A stretch of 64,000 bases of DNA, taken from Meles meles. Lineage: Eukaryota; Chordata; Mammalia; Carnivora; Mustelidae. Positions 1-11,513 of this stretch are shown piece by piece; the stretch's first letter is position 1; every line of letters starts with the position of its first letter. A program made the position numbers and the translations under genes. The DNA is taken from NCBI RefSeq assembly GCF_922984935.1, contig NC_060075.1, positions 102,601,001-102,665,000 of the forward strand, written 5' to 3'. Below the pieces are notes generated by a model. That model was not told the origin of the DNA, made no database searches, and was given only the letters and a program-made list of their open reading frames with translations.

Positions 1-175
1 ATTCTACATATAAGTGAGATCATGCAGTATTTGTCTTTCTGCATCTGGCTTATTTCACTTAGCCTAATGTCCTCTGGTTTCATCCATGTTGTTAAAAACG
101 CTAGAATCTTCCCTTTATTTTAAGCTTGCATATATCCCACTAAATAGATAGATAGTGATAGATAGATAAATAGAT

Positions 176-207
<32 letters not shown>

Positions 208-670
208 TTGTGTGTGCTTGCGTTAATAATCATATTTTCTTAATCCATTCATTCATTGACAGACATTTAGTTTGTTGGCTATTATGAACAATACTGAAAT
301 GAATATGGGCACAGATAACTCTTTAATTCCCGATTTCTTTTCCTTTGGATATACATCCAGAAATAGGAGAGCTAAATCATCAGTTTTATTTTTAATCTTT
401 TGAGGAATATCCTTACTGCTCTCCATAATGGCTACATCAACTTACATTCTCATCAACAATGTACAAGGGTTTCCTTTTTGCCACACTTTCATTAACACTT
501 GTTGTCTCTTGGGTTTTTCATGATAACTGTCTTAATAGATGTGAGGTATCTCACTGTGCTTTTGATTTGAATTTCCCTGATGATTTGGGAAGTTGAGTAC
601 ATTTTCATATACCTGTTCACCACCATTTTTATATCTTGTTGATCATCTTCCAGTTTATGAACCCTATGTG
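1..670 (-). mobile_element. LINE-1 3' portion, antisense
   Basis: Read on the minus strand this is the end of L1 ORF2 and its 3' flank. It carries the usual run of phrases around 'aagtgaaataagccagatgc' (plus-strand 45-64) and the 'catatgtatctggaaataggagagctaaatcat' type of stretch that is recognisable in antisense at 340-380. It is diverged and has no usable reading frame. It starts outside the window, is interrupted by a GATA microsatellite and ends close to the SINE at 687. Subfamily is not assigned; an L1MA-like age is a guess. Confidence 0.65.
144..208. repeat. (GATA)n microsatellite
   Basis: Run of GATA units with a few interruptions (GTGATA, AATAGATG), sitting inside the antisense L1 fragment. 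The last nine or so units are uninterrupted, so length polymorphism is likely. Confidence 0.95.
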
Positions 671-686
671 TCTAATCCACTTTTAT

Positions 687-901
687 TTATTTATTTTTAT
701 TTTAAATTTTTTAAAAGATTTTATTTATTTATTTATTTATTTGACAGACAAGTAGGCAGAGAGGCAGGCAGAGACAGAGAAAGGAGGAAGCAGGCTCCCT
801 GCTGAGTGGAAAGCCCGATGCGGGGCTTGATCCCAGGACACTGGGATCATGACCTGAGCCGAAGGCAGAGGCTTTAACCCACTGAGCCACCCAAGCGCCC
901 C
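687..901 (-). mobile_element. SINEC (CAN-SINE), antisense
   Basis: Minus-strand copy. It begins on the plus strand with the T-rich complement of the AAATAAATAAAATC tail, then the GACAGACAAGTAGGCAGAG box, and ends with the complement of the head (CCACCCAAGCGCCCC). The flanking direct repeat TCTAATCCACTTTTA (671-685) and TCTAATCCATTTTTA (902-916) is a 15-bp TSD with one mismatch, which marks a target-primed insertion at the edge of the L1 piece. Confidence 0.95.
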
Positions 902-916
902 TCTAATCCATTTTTA

Positions 917-1947
917 GATTCATCTAATATGTCTCAGTTCAATTGTGTATTTATTGGTTCCAGTATTTCAATTTGATTTTCATAAATTCAAAATTGTAAC
1001 TGAAATTATGTATCCATTTCTCATGTTTCTCTTCTCTTTTCTTGAACATGTTAACATAATCATGGAGAGGTCCTTGCTTGATAACTAATTATGTAAGTGA
1101 CCTTTATATTCATTGCTATATTTATTAAATTTTCTTTTGTTTGATGCAGTCTTGGGATATGCTTAGCTAGTTTTCACTGAGTTGTGAAGGAAACTTGTAG
1201 AAGCCCTCGATGTGTTTTCTCCATGCAGAGGATGCTAACCCTTTTCCTTTGATAGGCAGATAGAATGGGTTCCTATCACCTTAATCCAATCAGGAACTGA
1301 ATGGACTTGACTCAGCAATCTTGACAAGTCTTCATTCATGTCTAAATTGTTGCCTTCCTAAATTGTGATTACCTTTTCCCAAATATTAAGTTTATTGTCC
1401 ACCTGGTATAAATTTTACAATCTATTATTTTCAAAATCTGGTGTTGTTTTGTTTCAAAAGTGTCTATAAAAGTCCAATAGTTGATACTGAGGGTGATCCA
1501 CTATTTTTTGGAAGATAATCTGGGAATCTTTCAGATTCTTATCCTAATTGAATAGATCTCTGTCAGGTTATAAGCTTTGATATCATCCTTGTACTTTCTT
1601 TCTATTCTCCTTCTGAAATGATTTCACTGTTCCTTAAATTCCATGTTTATTTAATTCATAGATTTATTTTTCTCCTTTAGCTGGAATAAATTCTGTATAT
1701 TCTTAGAAAATATAGATGGGAATTACAGTTTCAGTTTTTATATGATTAAGGTGGATTCATTTCTACACTCCAACAAAAATTTGATCAGATAAAGAAATCT
1801 AGGCTCAGAATCATTTTTCTTCACATGCAAATATATTGCTCCATTGTTTCATTATTCTGGTTTGATACTGATTAATCTGACAGCAATTTTCCTCGAAATT
1901 ACTTGCTTTTGCACCCTATACCTTGGAATATTTTTATTTATTTGTTT
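917..1947. other. no gene; AT-rich, probably degraded L1
   Basis: No open frame of note. Several phrases around 1800-1900 resemble very old antisense L1, but the match is too weak for a firm call. Confidence 0.3.
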
Positions 1948-2033
1948 ATCTTATTTTTATTTATTTTCCCCCCTTGGGGATTTTTAGACCATCTTATTTT
2001 TATTTATTTTCCCCCCTGGGGGATTTTTAGACC
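1948..2033. repeat. 43-bp tandem duplication
   Basis: Two head-to-tail 43-bp copies, 1948-1990 and 1991-2033, each starting ATCTTATTTTTATT and ending GATTTTTAGACC. They differ at a single base (CCCCCCTTGGGG versus CCCCCCTGGGGG). Near identity means a recent local duplication, probably replication slippage between the short flanking repeats. Confidence 0.95.
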
Positions 2034-2689
2034 TCTGTTGTCTTCAAGGTTTTGTGAGATTTTGCCAGGTTATCTTCAGATGTGTGTGTGGTATGTCACA
2101 TAGCTTCATGTAGACACCCAGTAATGTGAGCGCTGTTTTACTTCAAAAACTACTTCATATTTGTCAAATTTAGGTTTGCAGGTAAACTACATACTCAAAA
2201 GGAACACCGTTTCACCAGGATGATGCCTTTTCAACAATACTGGCTACATTCAACCAAGGGAGTAACCCAATGGGACAGAGAAAAGTGATGAATTCCCTTG
2301 TGCAGATATTCACAGAATAAGGCCTGTTGAGCAGAAAAGGAGAGTAGATATCCCTGAAAAGACTCTAACTATGCTCTTAGTATCAATAGTTAAAACATTC
2401 TTAAAACTGTACTACGATATTCCAAACAACCAGCTCTAATTTGATAAAAACACAATATGTTAGGTAGTTGAAAAATGATAATAATAGTCATCTTATCAGA
2501 GATCACTTGAACTTTCTTTTTGTCCAACTAGCCCTGCTTGAAATATTTGATGCCTGAAATTTTAATAATCTAACTGAACCTCTTTTGTTACCTTGGCACC
2601 AAAAATTACACATATCTGCCACTATGTCAGGACCTTCATTCTCATTAGTGTTAATTAGCTTGTTTGTTTCTCCCATTTTACAGTTTTGA
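2034..2689. other. no gene seen
   Basis: Non-repetitive by eye. No coding potential, splice pair or RNA gene that I can support. Confidence 0.4.
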
Positions 2690-3180
2690 CTGGCACACCA
2701 TTTTTATGTGAAATGGAGACCATTTGCTTTGGCAAGAACTACATATGGAAAATAATGGTGAATAGAAAATATGGCTTAAATGAAAAATACAAAAGAATAG
2801 CTATATTGATGAGGATGAGAAGAAAAGGAAACCCTCAAACACTACTGATGGAGTATAAAATGCAATAGCTAGTGTGTGGAAGCAATAGTTCTGACACTGA
2901 GCATAGGTGTACTGTATGATCCAACAGAAAGTATATGTGTGTATTTTAAAGCTAAATAAATAACCACAACAACACATTTATAATAGCTCTAAACTTGAAA
3001 GTATCCAACGTATATCAATATTAAAAGGAAGAAATAAATTGTGATAGTTTTAACAATGGAATACTATTCTTATAGAGCAATGAGAAAAAAATATTTTCTA
3101 TGCTCAACAACATGTATAAAACTCATAAACATAAGTGAGGGAAGAAGAAACCGGATGCAAAAAAAAAAAAAAGCACCCAC
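2690..3180 (+). mobile_element. old LINE-1 3' end, sense
   Basis: Diverged counterpart of the ORF2 C-terminus. The order of phrases fits: 'gatgaggatgagaagaaaag' near 2808, then 'ggaaaccctcaaacactact', then a 'ggaatactattcttatagag' tract, then an A-rich stretch at 3159-3173. No frame remains open for more than about 60 codons. This is an old, 5'-truncated copy. Confidence 0.55.
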
Positions 3181-4133
3181 TATTATTCCATGTGCACTCT
3201 CTTCTATATTCAATACTACTCTGCTTAAACATGTTGGAATAAGCCATAGCTTCACAATGTCCAAATAAGATTTATTCAGCAATCAACTTAGAAGATAGAA
3301 CTGAAGTATTTGTCTTGAAGCTGTAATTTTAAAGTAATTTACATAAACTTGAAAATAGTCCATTTTCCATTTTAAAGAAAGACAATGTTGTGGAGGGCAT
3401 CTAAAGGAACCTACTACAAGCTGAAGCACCTCTTCCCACAACCTACTGGCTTCACTGCCTGCCCATGACCCTAGTAACCCAGACCTGCCCGAAATGTGAT
3501 CCCATGTCCATCAGGGCAGGAGAGAGATAAAGAACAGTGCATCCTTCTTCTCTGTCTTCTATCAAAGACTGTATTCTTGTGACTTTCTGTTCTATATCCA
3601 AGTCAGATAACTTTTTAATATAACAATTTGTACATGCTTTGACAGTGAAATAGGATTTTTTGACCAATATGAAACTTTAAACAGCCCTACCTAAAATGTC
3701 GCCATTCATGAAGAGGTGTTGAAATACCAACTGGATATAATCAGGATAATTAAATCACATAGCAAATGCAAAGTGACAAGAACCTTTGATGAAGGACAGA
3801 TAATAAATAAATCATAAACCATAAATAAAATATAAATAAATAAATAAAACGTTAGGTCCCCTCTCAAATTTATGACTGCATGGAACATGATTGATTCCTT
3901 CTTTGTTTGAAATAGAAACTCAACTTTTGATGGAGCACATGGCAACCTACAATAATGATGCCGTTTTCTTTCATGTTCTGCATCTTTATCAGCTAGGTGT
4001 GGCTATCTGCTGTGTTGTAGCGAGTGAGACGTCCCTGAGTGTTGGGTAAGCATCTTCCTAAAAACTGCATCAGCAGACAGCCAGCATACACTGTGCGCTT
4101 TTTCTCCTGCCTCCTTCCTTCACTTGCTGCCAG
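3181..4133. other. no gene; includes AAAT-rich run
   Basis: Unassigned sequence. An (AAAT)n-like run lies at 3800-3849. A more GC-rich tract begins after 3950 and leads into the candidate exon at 4134. Confidence 0.4.
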
Positions 4134-4230
4134 GGATGTAAACATAATGGCTCCAAACCCACTCTCGGAGACTCACAAGAAGAACAAAGGCGAGATCACT
4201 GGGATCACAGAGCAGAAATCTGGAAGGACC
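4134..4230 (+). other. candidate exon (plus strand), unproven
   Basis: A long pyrimidine tract ends in TTGCTGCCAG at 4124-4133, a good 3' splice-site shape. The 97-bp interval ends at a GTGAGT donor (4231-4236). Inside it an ATG at 4146 has A at -3 and G at +4 (strong Kozak context) and opens 28 codons up to the donor, beginning MAPNPLSETHKKNKG. The next reading beyond the donor stops quickly, as expected of an intron. I do not recognise the peptide, and no neighbouring exon is visible. It could be an alternative first coding exon or lncRNA exon of a gene lying outside the window, or chance. Confidence 0.25.
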
Positions 4231-4424
4231 GTGAGTGCTCCACGACCTTGAGGAACCCCACATCATTTTGAACTTGGCTTCCTTCCTTCCTGGATTGGCT
4301 TTCTCAATCTCTATTGCACCCTGCCTTCTGTTTAGAAAATTTGAAAAGCTCAATACTATATATTGTAGCATCCCTTATAGACAGTCTGGGTGTGAGTTCA
4401 GTTCCAAAAGCTAAAGGCACTCAC

Positions 4425-4544
4425 ATGGCATTTGGAAGTAGTGCACAGGTCTCTTTTCGGTGGCTCCTGCCGGACACAACAGGACAGCAGGGCCCGGTTG
4501 TCCTGTAGCAGGTTCCAGTGCTCATTGCCTAGTTTCAGCAGCAA
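4425..4544 (-). other. candidate 120-bp exon (minus strand), unproven
   Basis: On the minus strand a GTGTTTGCAG acceptor precedes 4544, and the interval ends at 4425 before a GTGAGTGCC donor. The 120 bases between form 40 open codons in one frame, starting LLLKLGNEHWNLLQDNRALL. The open frame also runs upstream of the acceptor to 4676. I recognise no family. The pyrimidine tract before the acceptor is weak, which lowers confidence. It lies about 200 bp from, and opposite to, the plus-strand candidate, so at most one may be real. Confidence 0.15.
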
Positions 4545-6399
4545 CTGCAAACACAGCCAGTTTCTTACTCTGACTTCCCAACCCCTGCACCACAGCTTTA
4601 GGGGACCCATCTCCAGCTGCAGTGTGTTCTGAGACTGCTGGGGGAGGAGGTGGTCCATGGGTCTCCATGGTGACATCAGAGATGGGACCTCTTCTCCTGA
4701 GTCATGTCTGCTTTGTTCCCATCCTGTTAACTATCAGTGCCTTTTGCCTTTCTAATGACGTGGAAGAAAAAACCCCTGAATAAAACCCTTTCCTACTTTA
4801 GAATGGTTATTCTTCCATGCTCAGAACTCTGGCTGAGAGTGATTTGTGTTATATACGTGATAAGCAAATTTGCATCTTACTTAGGCCACTGTTATTTGGG
4901 GCTGTCATTTGAAGCCAGATGTAATTCTAATTCCTAAGTCACCAGATCTCTAACCTGGAAAATTTTTTTTGCAAACCTGAAAGATAAAGACCCTTAATAT
5001 TCTATACATAGTCTTTCTAAACCAAGTATGTAAGTGGAAGTTCAGTTCAATTATTTCAGTGGAACATTTTTGAGTTGGGCATCCTGACGGGGAACACACC
5101 TGTTGAAGCATAAAACAAGGTATTCTACACTGTATGTAAGTTAACTACTGAATAACGTAATGGCAACCTCAGAAATGGCCCATACAAAAGCCTACAATTT
5201 TTTTTCTAAGTTTAAACAACACAATCTGCGGTTATGTTTCTATAATTTCTAATGTGCTTAAGTCAGAATAAATTGAGAGTTTCAAACTTTAAAAGCATTT
5301 AAAAATATTTGCCATTTGATTCTGCACCATAGTTATTCTAAAGAGCATCCCAATATCTCAGTATTCTGTTCTTTACATCTTTTCTAACAAATTTACAAAG
5401 GTGTTTTACTCAGGTAACTAGGAGAATTATGTAGTGTGTGGCTAGCTTAACATTTTGAGCTTCGGTGAGCTGGTTTTCTTTATCCCTCTCAAATTCTGGC
5501 TAACCATTGCATTATGCATGACGCAAGTCGAAAGGTGAGCCCAGACAAAATCATGGCGATAAGCACAGGGCTGTCATCATTGCCCCAGGGCACGGACTCT
5601 GTGGAGAACCAAGGGGTGAAGTCAGTCTCATTCAGAACAGAAACGGACTGTTTTCTGCCTAAAATTCCAAGTGGTTGACCACAGATGGTAAAGATGTCAT
5701 TGGGACTTTGTGCACCTTTAAATAGCTTTTATCGTTCTCTGTGTGTGAGTCTGTTGTCTAATATAATATTCGTTTCAAAACCTGGAGGGAGAATGGAATT
5801 ATGTTTTTATTGTTATTCAAAATTTTTTTACAGTATGTTGTATTTTAGGTTATACCAGTTTGGTCTGGAGAAAACCTCAGATGGGTGAATGGTGATGTGA
5901 CGTTAAGCCTGCTGGTATTTGTCATTTACTCATTAAGGTTAAAATTCACAGAGGTGAAAATTGTGTGCCAGTTGGGGAATAGTTAAATAAAAATAAATCA
6001 TTATATAAAATATGATGAAAACTTTCCATATACAATTCTACAGTAGAATTTTTAACCTGCAAAACAAATTGCATATTAATTTCTTCAAGGGAATACAAGT
6101 TTAAACAGTGCTTCATACAAGGTAAGATATCATTAAATATTTGTTCAGTTGAATTTATTTATGCTACAAATTAGGGGAAAATCGCTTGATGAATGTATGG
6201 CTATTCTTTTAAAATCAATATGTAAATGGAATGTAAAGACTATAGGTTTTCCTCACTTTTCTCAGGTTTCACTGTTAAGTCAATATTAGAATGAGAAACA
6301 ACCACACTTCCATTTTGGCCTTCTGCATAATTCCCTGGCTACTGGGGGCTCTTAGGGCTAGAAGGGAACTCTGAGGTCATATTGTTAAAATTTATTGTA
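4545..6399. other. no gene; unassigned single-copy sequence
   Basis: No repeat family recognised. The interval 5500-5660 is richer in G+C and CpG than its surroundings, but has no convincing frame. Short ORFs here look like chance. Confidence 0.4.
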
Positions 6400-7450
6400 A
6401 TAGAGATACATTTTGGAAACGATTTTTTCTACATTCTAAATAATTTTTAAAATATTAGAATTATCTGTTCTTTCAAGGATTTTTAGAAATTATCTGAGCA
6501 CATTGCTATTTATGGGATGATTTTTAATAAATTATTTTATGTATTATGTGATAATTGGATCATTCAGATATTTATTTAGTCTCTCTCAGGCCATACTTGA
6601 TGATTTATAAGCTAGGAAATGATTCATTTTCTCTGTTTCAAATTTATTAGCCTAGAGTTGAGCAAAGTAGTCTATGATACTCTTATTGACTCCTCTCATG
6701 CATTTGACTGTTTCCACATTTAATTTGTTATTTTGTATGTCTACTATTCCTGTCCTCTTTTTCTTGATTAAGTTAGCTGACAGAATAACTCTTTAGTTAT
6801 TTCCTTCAAAGAAATTCCTCTTGAATGAATTTATTAGTTATATGGTTTTCATCTGTTTTCTTATTTATTTCTGTTTGTTTTCTTTATTGCTTACTTTTGC
6901 TTCTCTTGGGTATGTTTTGTTGTTCTATCTCTTTGAATTGGTCCATTAAATTGATTTATTCTCTTGTTTCTTGCTTATTAATTTAGGCTTTTCATCTGAG
7001 AACTGAATACCTGTGTCTTATATACTATAATATATTATTTAGTACCCCTACATAAGAGGAATAAAAGGATTTATAATTGTATGTATTCTCAGCAACTTAG
7101 ATTTTGATGATTCCTTTTTACACAAAGGTTGTTTTAAAAGATCAGTAAACATCTTATGTGCTAGGATGCTTGCCTGGATTATTTTAATATTTATTTTTAT
7201 TATAATATGATGAGTAGTAATTTTTATTCTAGCATTTACTGGCATTGTATTTTTGGTGCATTTTTTAAAAATACCTCATCGGTACATGGACTCAGTATGA
7301 TCCCCTAACATACTTTCTGATCAGATCAACTTGGTAACAATGAGATTTCTTCAGACAGATTTTCTTTTGTAGCTGCATTTTGACTTTTCAGTGGATACAT
7401 TTAGAACTTTGACTTTGGCAAATGTATTTTGATGTATTATTTATAAACAC
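6400..7450 (-). mobile_element. very old LINE-1 ORF2 remnant, antisense
   Basis: AT-rich. Several phrases keep the order of antisense L1 ORF2 (a 'tttattagcctagagttgag' tract near 6646, 'tttcttgattaagttagctg' near 6760, a 'ttgcttacttttgcttctc' tract near 6886). Divergence is high and no coding frame is left. The boundaries are approximate. Confidence 0.4.
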
Positions 7451-9404
7451 TGCTGTTTTCATTTTCTTTTCTGAAGGGAAAGGATATCATTCTCATATAG
7501 AATTACCTTTGAAAGTACATTGTTTTTTACAGAGATTATTAAAATGAAAACCCCTCCCAAGTAAAAGATCATGAGGAAAAGGAAGAAGTAGCAGAATAAG
7601 AAAGGACAAAAGGTGAACAGAGGGAATGGTGGGGAGACCAGACCAAGGAAGGAACAACTGCTCTGGAATGTGGGCAGGAGATGGGAAGGAAGGGACACTG
7701 GTAAGAGTCGCATCCAGACAAGAATACACTATTGTGAATTTTGATGTTGTTGAACTTTTATTGAGTTTTGTTTATCAATAAAACTTTCTTTAATTGTCAC
7801 AGAATAACAGCAGTAACAAAATAATGTAGAGACCTATAACTCCCAGAGAAGATGTTAGGCATTATGCTTTCTGACAAGATAATTTCCAAGTTGATTACAT
7901 TTGACAGATAATATTAAGAGAAAGTTAATTTAAGAGAAAGTTAAAGAAATATTGAATTGAAAAGTCACGTGAGTTAGCCATTTTGACAGCCTCTAATCTG
8001 ATCTAATAAATTAATTTAAAAAGGAAGAGATTGACAGTTCATTTGAAACAGTCTTGAGAAATTTGTGTGACTTGGACAATCTACTGTAGAGGGGAACAAT
8101 TTGCATATAAACAGTGTTTATTGATGAGATTTTCATTAACTTGTATTTGCAAAAGTAAAATATGTCTTTCAATCAACGGAGTAGTCACCAGGTTAGAAAA
8201 CTAATAAAAATGGTCCAGGTTACCACCATTTTCAACTCTACTAACTTTACAACAAATGAAAATAGTATGCAGTGATATTAGAAATACGTAAAGTCCATGA
8301 AATATTAGATTTACATTCAGTAAACACTTCAGTTATACCTACCTAAGAGGAAACATCAATTCTGACTCTTTATTAGAATCTCCCAATGCCTCCATCTCTC
8401 GAAATTCAGCTGCTTGCTTCTCTGCAGCCACTGCCCTGGCCCACCAGCTTTGCTCAGATCACAGGACTCTGACCTGCCTCCTGGCCTGAGAGAAATCACT
8501 GTGCACCCTGCTTCAGCAGGGGATAAGCTGTATGTGTTTTAGATCTCACTTCCATGTCACTTGATATTTAGATGACTATGTGAGGAGTTGAGGGGACTCT
8601 GGTTTTTGAGAAACTGTCAGTTAGGTCAAATATTCTAGTCTGGAAAAGCAGAAAAGTGAATACCAATGGGACAAATATTGACCAGTAAAAAAATATGAGA
8701 GAGAGACTGCCAGGTAGATTCATCTCTTCTCCTTCATCCCTCATAGAGGACTTTTCTTGGGCATGGTGTCTCTGTAGAGTCCATTTAGAGATGTCCTTCC
8801 TCGTTAAGGGAAAGCACTAGTGAGCTGCAGGTTCTGTATCTCATTGCAAAGTGATGGCTCACCCGTTAACACATCACCTTACATTTCTTTTACTTCACTC
8901 TCGGGCTCTGGGACTGCACCTTCTAGATAAAACAATAGCTTTTACTCCTTCCCTTGAGCTCTGTTTTCTATGGGAATTAGGCTAAGACAACAACTAATTG
9001 AGTAGGACACAATAATTTAAGGATTAATAATTTATATCCCCATTACTCCAGCCTTCCATGAGCAATAGGAAATGCAGGGAAATGTAAACCGGAATTAGAA
9101 CAAAGAAAATTGTTGTGTGTCTTAGATTATGGTGATTAGATTATAATGATTTATAGGCAAAGCTTGGGAGTATATGCAAAAATAATAGAAGAATTGTATT
9201 TTCAGGTAACAAACAAAACTTACCACAAATTCAAGATTTGGAAATGAAAAATAAGGTCCAAATAATTTCACAATGGTGAGCTTACAGTATTAGATGCCTG
9301 GAAAACAAGTCAATGTAATATATAAAATGTTTTATTTCCTTAAGTCATACCATTTTTTACCTCTGTTTTCTTTTCCTTTTCAAAATTTTATATAGTTTTA
9401 TTAT
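7451..9404. other. no gene; unassigned
   Basis: A purine-rich stretch at 7560-7700 produces two overlapping minus-strand ORFs; composition explains these better than coding. The more GC-rich 8380-8530 has no recognised family. Nothing else can be supported. Confidence 0.4.
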
Positions 9405-10302
9405 TTAAGGTTTTTTTTTTAATTGAAGTATGGTGGACGCATAATGTTACATTAGTTTCAAGTGTATGACATGCTGATTTAACAAGTCTAAATGTTGTGA
9501 TATGCCCCCACAAGTGTAGCTACCATCTGTCACCATACAACACTATCATAGTACAATAGACTATATTCCCTATATTGTACTTTTTATTCCTGTGACTAAT
9601 TCATTCCATAATGGAAAGCCTGTATCTTCCACTTTCCTTCATCCATTTTGCCCATCCTCCTACATTCCTCCCCTCTGGCAATCATTGGTTTGTTCTCTGC
9701 ATTTATGGATCTGTTTCTAGTTTTTGTTTGTTTGTTTGTTTGTTTGTTTTTATATTCCACATATAAGTAAAATCATATAATGTTTTTCTTTCTCTGACAT
9801 ATTTCATTCAGTATAATACCCTTTAGGTCCATCTGTGTGGTGGAAAATGGCAACATCTCATTATTTTTTATGGCTGAGTAATATTCCATTTTGCATATTC
9901 CACATCTTTATCCCTTCAACTATCAATGCATACTTGGTTTGCTTTCATATCTTGGCTATTACAAATAAAGATGCAGTAAACATAAGGGTACATGTATCTT
10001 TTCAAATTAGTTTTTTGTTTGTTTGTTTTCTTTGAGTAAATACTCAGTCATGAAATTACTAGTCCATGTTATTTCCAAGTTTTTGACCAACTCCATACTG
10101 TTTTTCCCAGTGATGGCACTAATTTACTTCCACCAACAGTGCGTGGGGGTTCTTTTTTCTCCACATCATCACCAACATTTATTTCTTATCTTTTTGATGG
10201 TAGCCATTCTGACAGTCGTCAGGTAATATCTCATTGTGATTTTTGATTTGCATTTCCCTAATGATTAGTGATGTTGAGCATTGTTTCATGTGTCTGTTGG
10301 CC
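9405..10302 (-). mobile_element. LINE-1 3' part, antisense (3' limb of an inverted L1)
   Basis: Clear antisense L1 3' UTR and ORF2 C-terminus: complement of 'atggctgagtaatattccat' at 9871, of 'attttgacggtagccattctg' type text near 10195, and the ATTTGCATTTCCCTAATGAT stretch near 10246. It runs from a T-rich left edge (poly-A tail complement, 9411-9421) to an abrupt switch of orientation at 10302. No intact frame. A (GTTT)n run interrupts it at 9721-9752. Confidence 0.85.
9721..9752. repeat. (GTTT)n simple repeat
   Basis: About seven GTTT units within the antisense L1. Confidence 0.9.
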
Positions 10303-10436
10303 AGCAAAGGAAATCATCAATAAAATGAAAAGGCAACCTACAAAATTGGAGAAGCCATTTGCAAATGATATATCCAATAAGGGGTTAATATCCACAACAT
10401 TTAAAGAACTCATACAACTCAGTACCAAAAAAAAAA

Positions 10437-10467
<31 letters not shown>

Positions 10468-10633
10468 TAAAACAAACAAAAAAAAACAAAGAATCAGTTT
10501 GATTAAAAAATGGGCAGAGGACATGAATAGACATTTTTCCAAAGAAGACATACAGATGATCAACAAACACATAGATATTCAACATCACTAATCACCAGGG
10601 AATTGCAGGTCGAAACTATAATGAGATACCACC
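10303..10633 (+). mobile_element. inverted 5' limb of the L1, sense
   Basis: Sense ORF2 text resumes right after the antisense limb: 'aaatgggcagaggacatgaa' at 10508 and 'ccaaagaagacatacagatg' at 10539. The last ~90 bases repeat, in opposite orientation, ORF2 sequence that is also present at the inner end of the antisense limb. This is the arrangement left by twin priming with a small duplication. Confidence 0.75.
10429..10465. repeat. A-rich/(AAT)n microsatellite
   Basis: A run of As followed by about nine AAT units, expanded inside the inverted L1 limb. Confidence 0.9.
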
Positions 10634-11274
10634 TTTTTCCTTTGATTCCAAATCTGGGTCTTTATTCTCAAAGTTAGGGCAAAAGATTGGAATTGTTCCC
10701 AGTTCCTTTTTTTTTTTTTTTCAATTTAGCACTCTAATTTTGTGTCATGTTCAAAGGTACTTTCTACGGCAACCTAAACAATATTCTGGATTTGAATTTA
10801 CAGTATATACTTTATTGAATGACAACCCTAGAATGGTGAGAGGATAAAACTGGATTACTTGTTCTCCAGCAATATGATTTTTCAATGCATTCAGTATTCT
10901 TTGTATAAGCATTAAAAATTGAAAACAAAAATACTATTAAAAAAGTCAATGAACACTGGAAGCATGAAAGAGCATAGAGCCACTTATGTTTTTTATTCAT
11001 TCAATCCTGTGTCTAGTGAAAGCACCAGAATGTACATTTTTAAAGATGAAAATGTTGATGGCTAAGGAGTATAAATATCTAATTCTGGGAAAAAGCTCAG
11101 TATACGATTTTATATTTCCTCTTATGTCTCAAAACACACTGAGGATTAGTGACCTGAGCATTGAAATTATTTGATAAAAATGTATTTACAGACAGAAATT
11201 TTCACAATTCAATGCTAATAAAAACACCAATTTGAAATCTTACTTTTATAAAAGGTGCATGCACATCCTGTGTA
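10634..11274. other. no gene seen
   Basis: A poly-T run at 10709-10723 may be the tail of an unrecognised retrocopy. Otherwise unassigned. Confidence 0.4.
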
Positions 11275-11275
11275 A

Positions 11276-11312
<37 letters not shown>
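11275..11312. repeat. (CA)n microsatellite
   Basis: About sixteen CA units, with one T interruption, immediately 5' of a SINE. Confidence 0.95.
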
Positions 11313-11315
<3 letters not shown>

Positions 11316-11317
<2 letters not shown>

Positions 11318-11513
11318 GGGTGTCTGTGTGGCTCAGTCTGTTAGGGTCTGCCTTTAGCTCACGTCATGATCCCAGGGTCCTGGGATTGAGTCCCACATCA
11401 GGCTCCCTGCTCAGCAAGGGGTCTGTGTCTCCCTCTGTCCCTCACCCCGCTTGTGCTTTCACTCTCTGTCTCTCTCTCTCTCTCAAATAAATAAATGAAA
11501 TCTTTTTTAAAAA
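11316..11513 (+). mobile_element. older SINEC copy, sense
   Basis: Head GGGGGTGTCTGTGTGGCTCAG, then CATGATCCCAGGGTCCTGGG, a CT-rich block and the AAATAAATAAATGAAATC tail. It diverges in the head and lacks the CTACTTGTGATCTC box of the younger copies, so it is an older subfamily. Confidence 0.9.

Noticed and set aside
5500..5660. CpG island or promoter
   Set aside because: Only a handful of CpGs and no open frame or core promoter elements; too short and weak.
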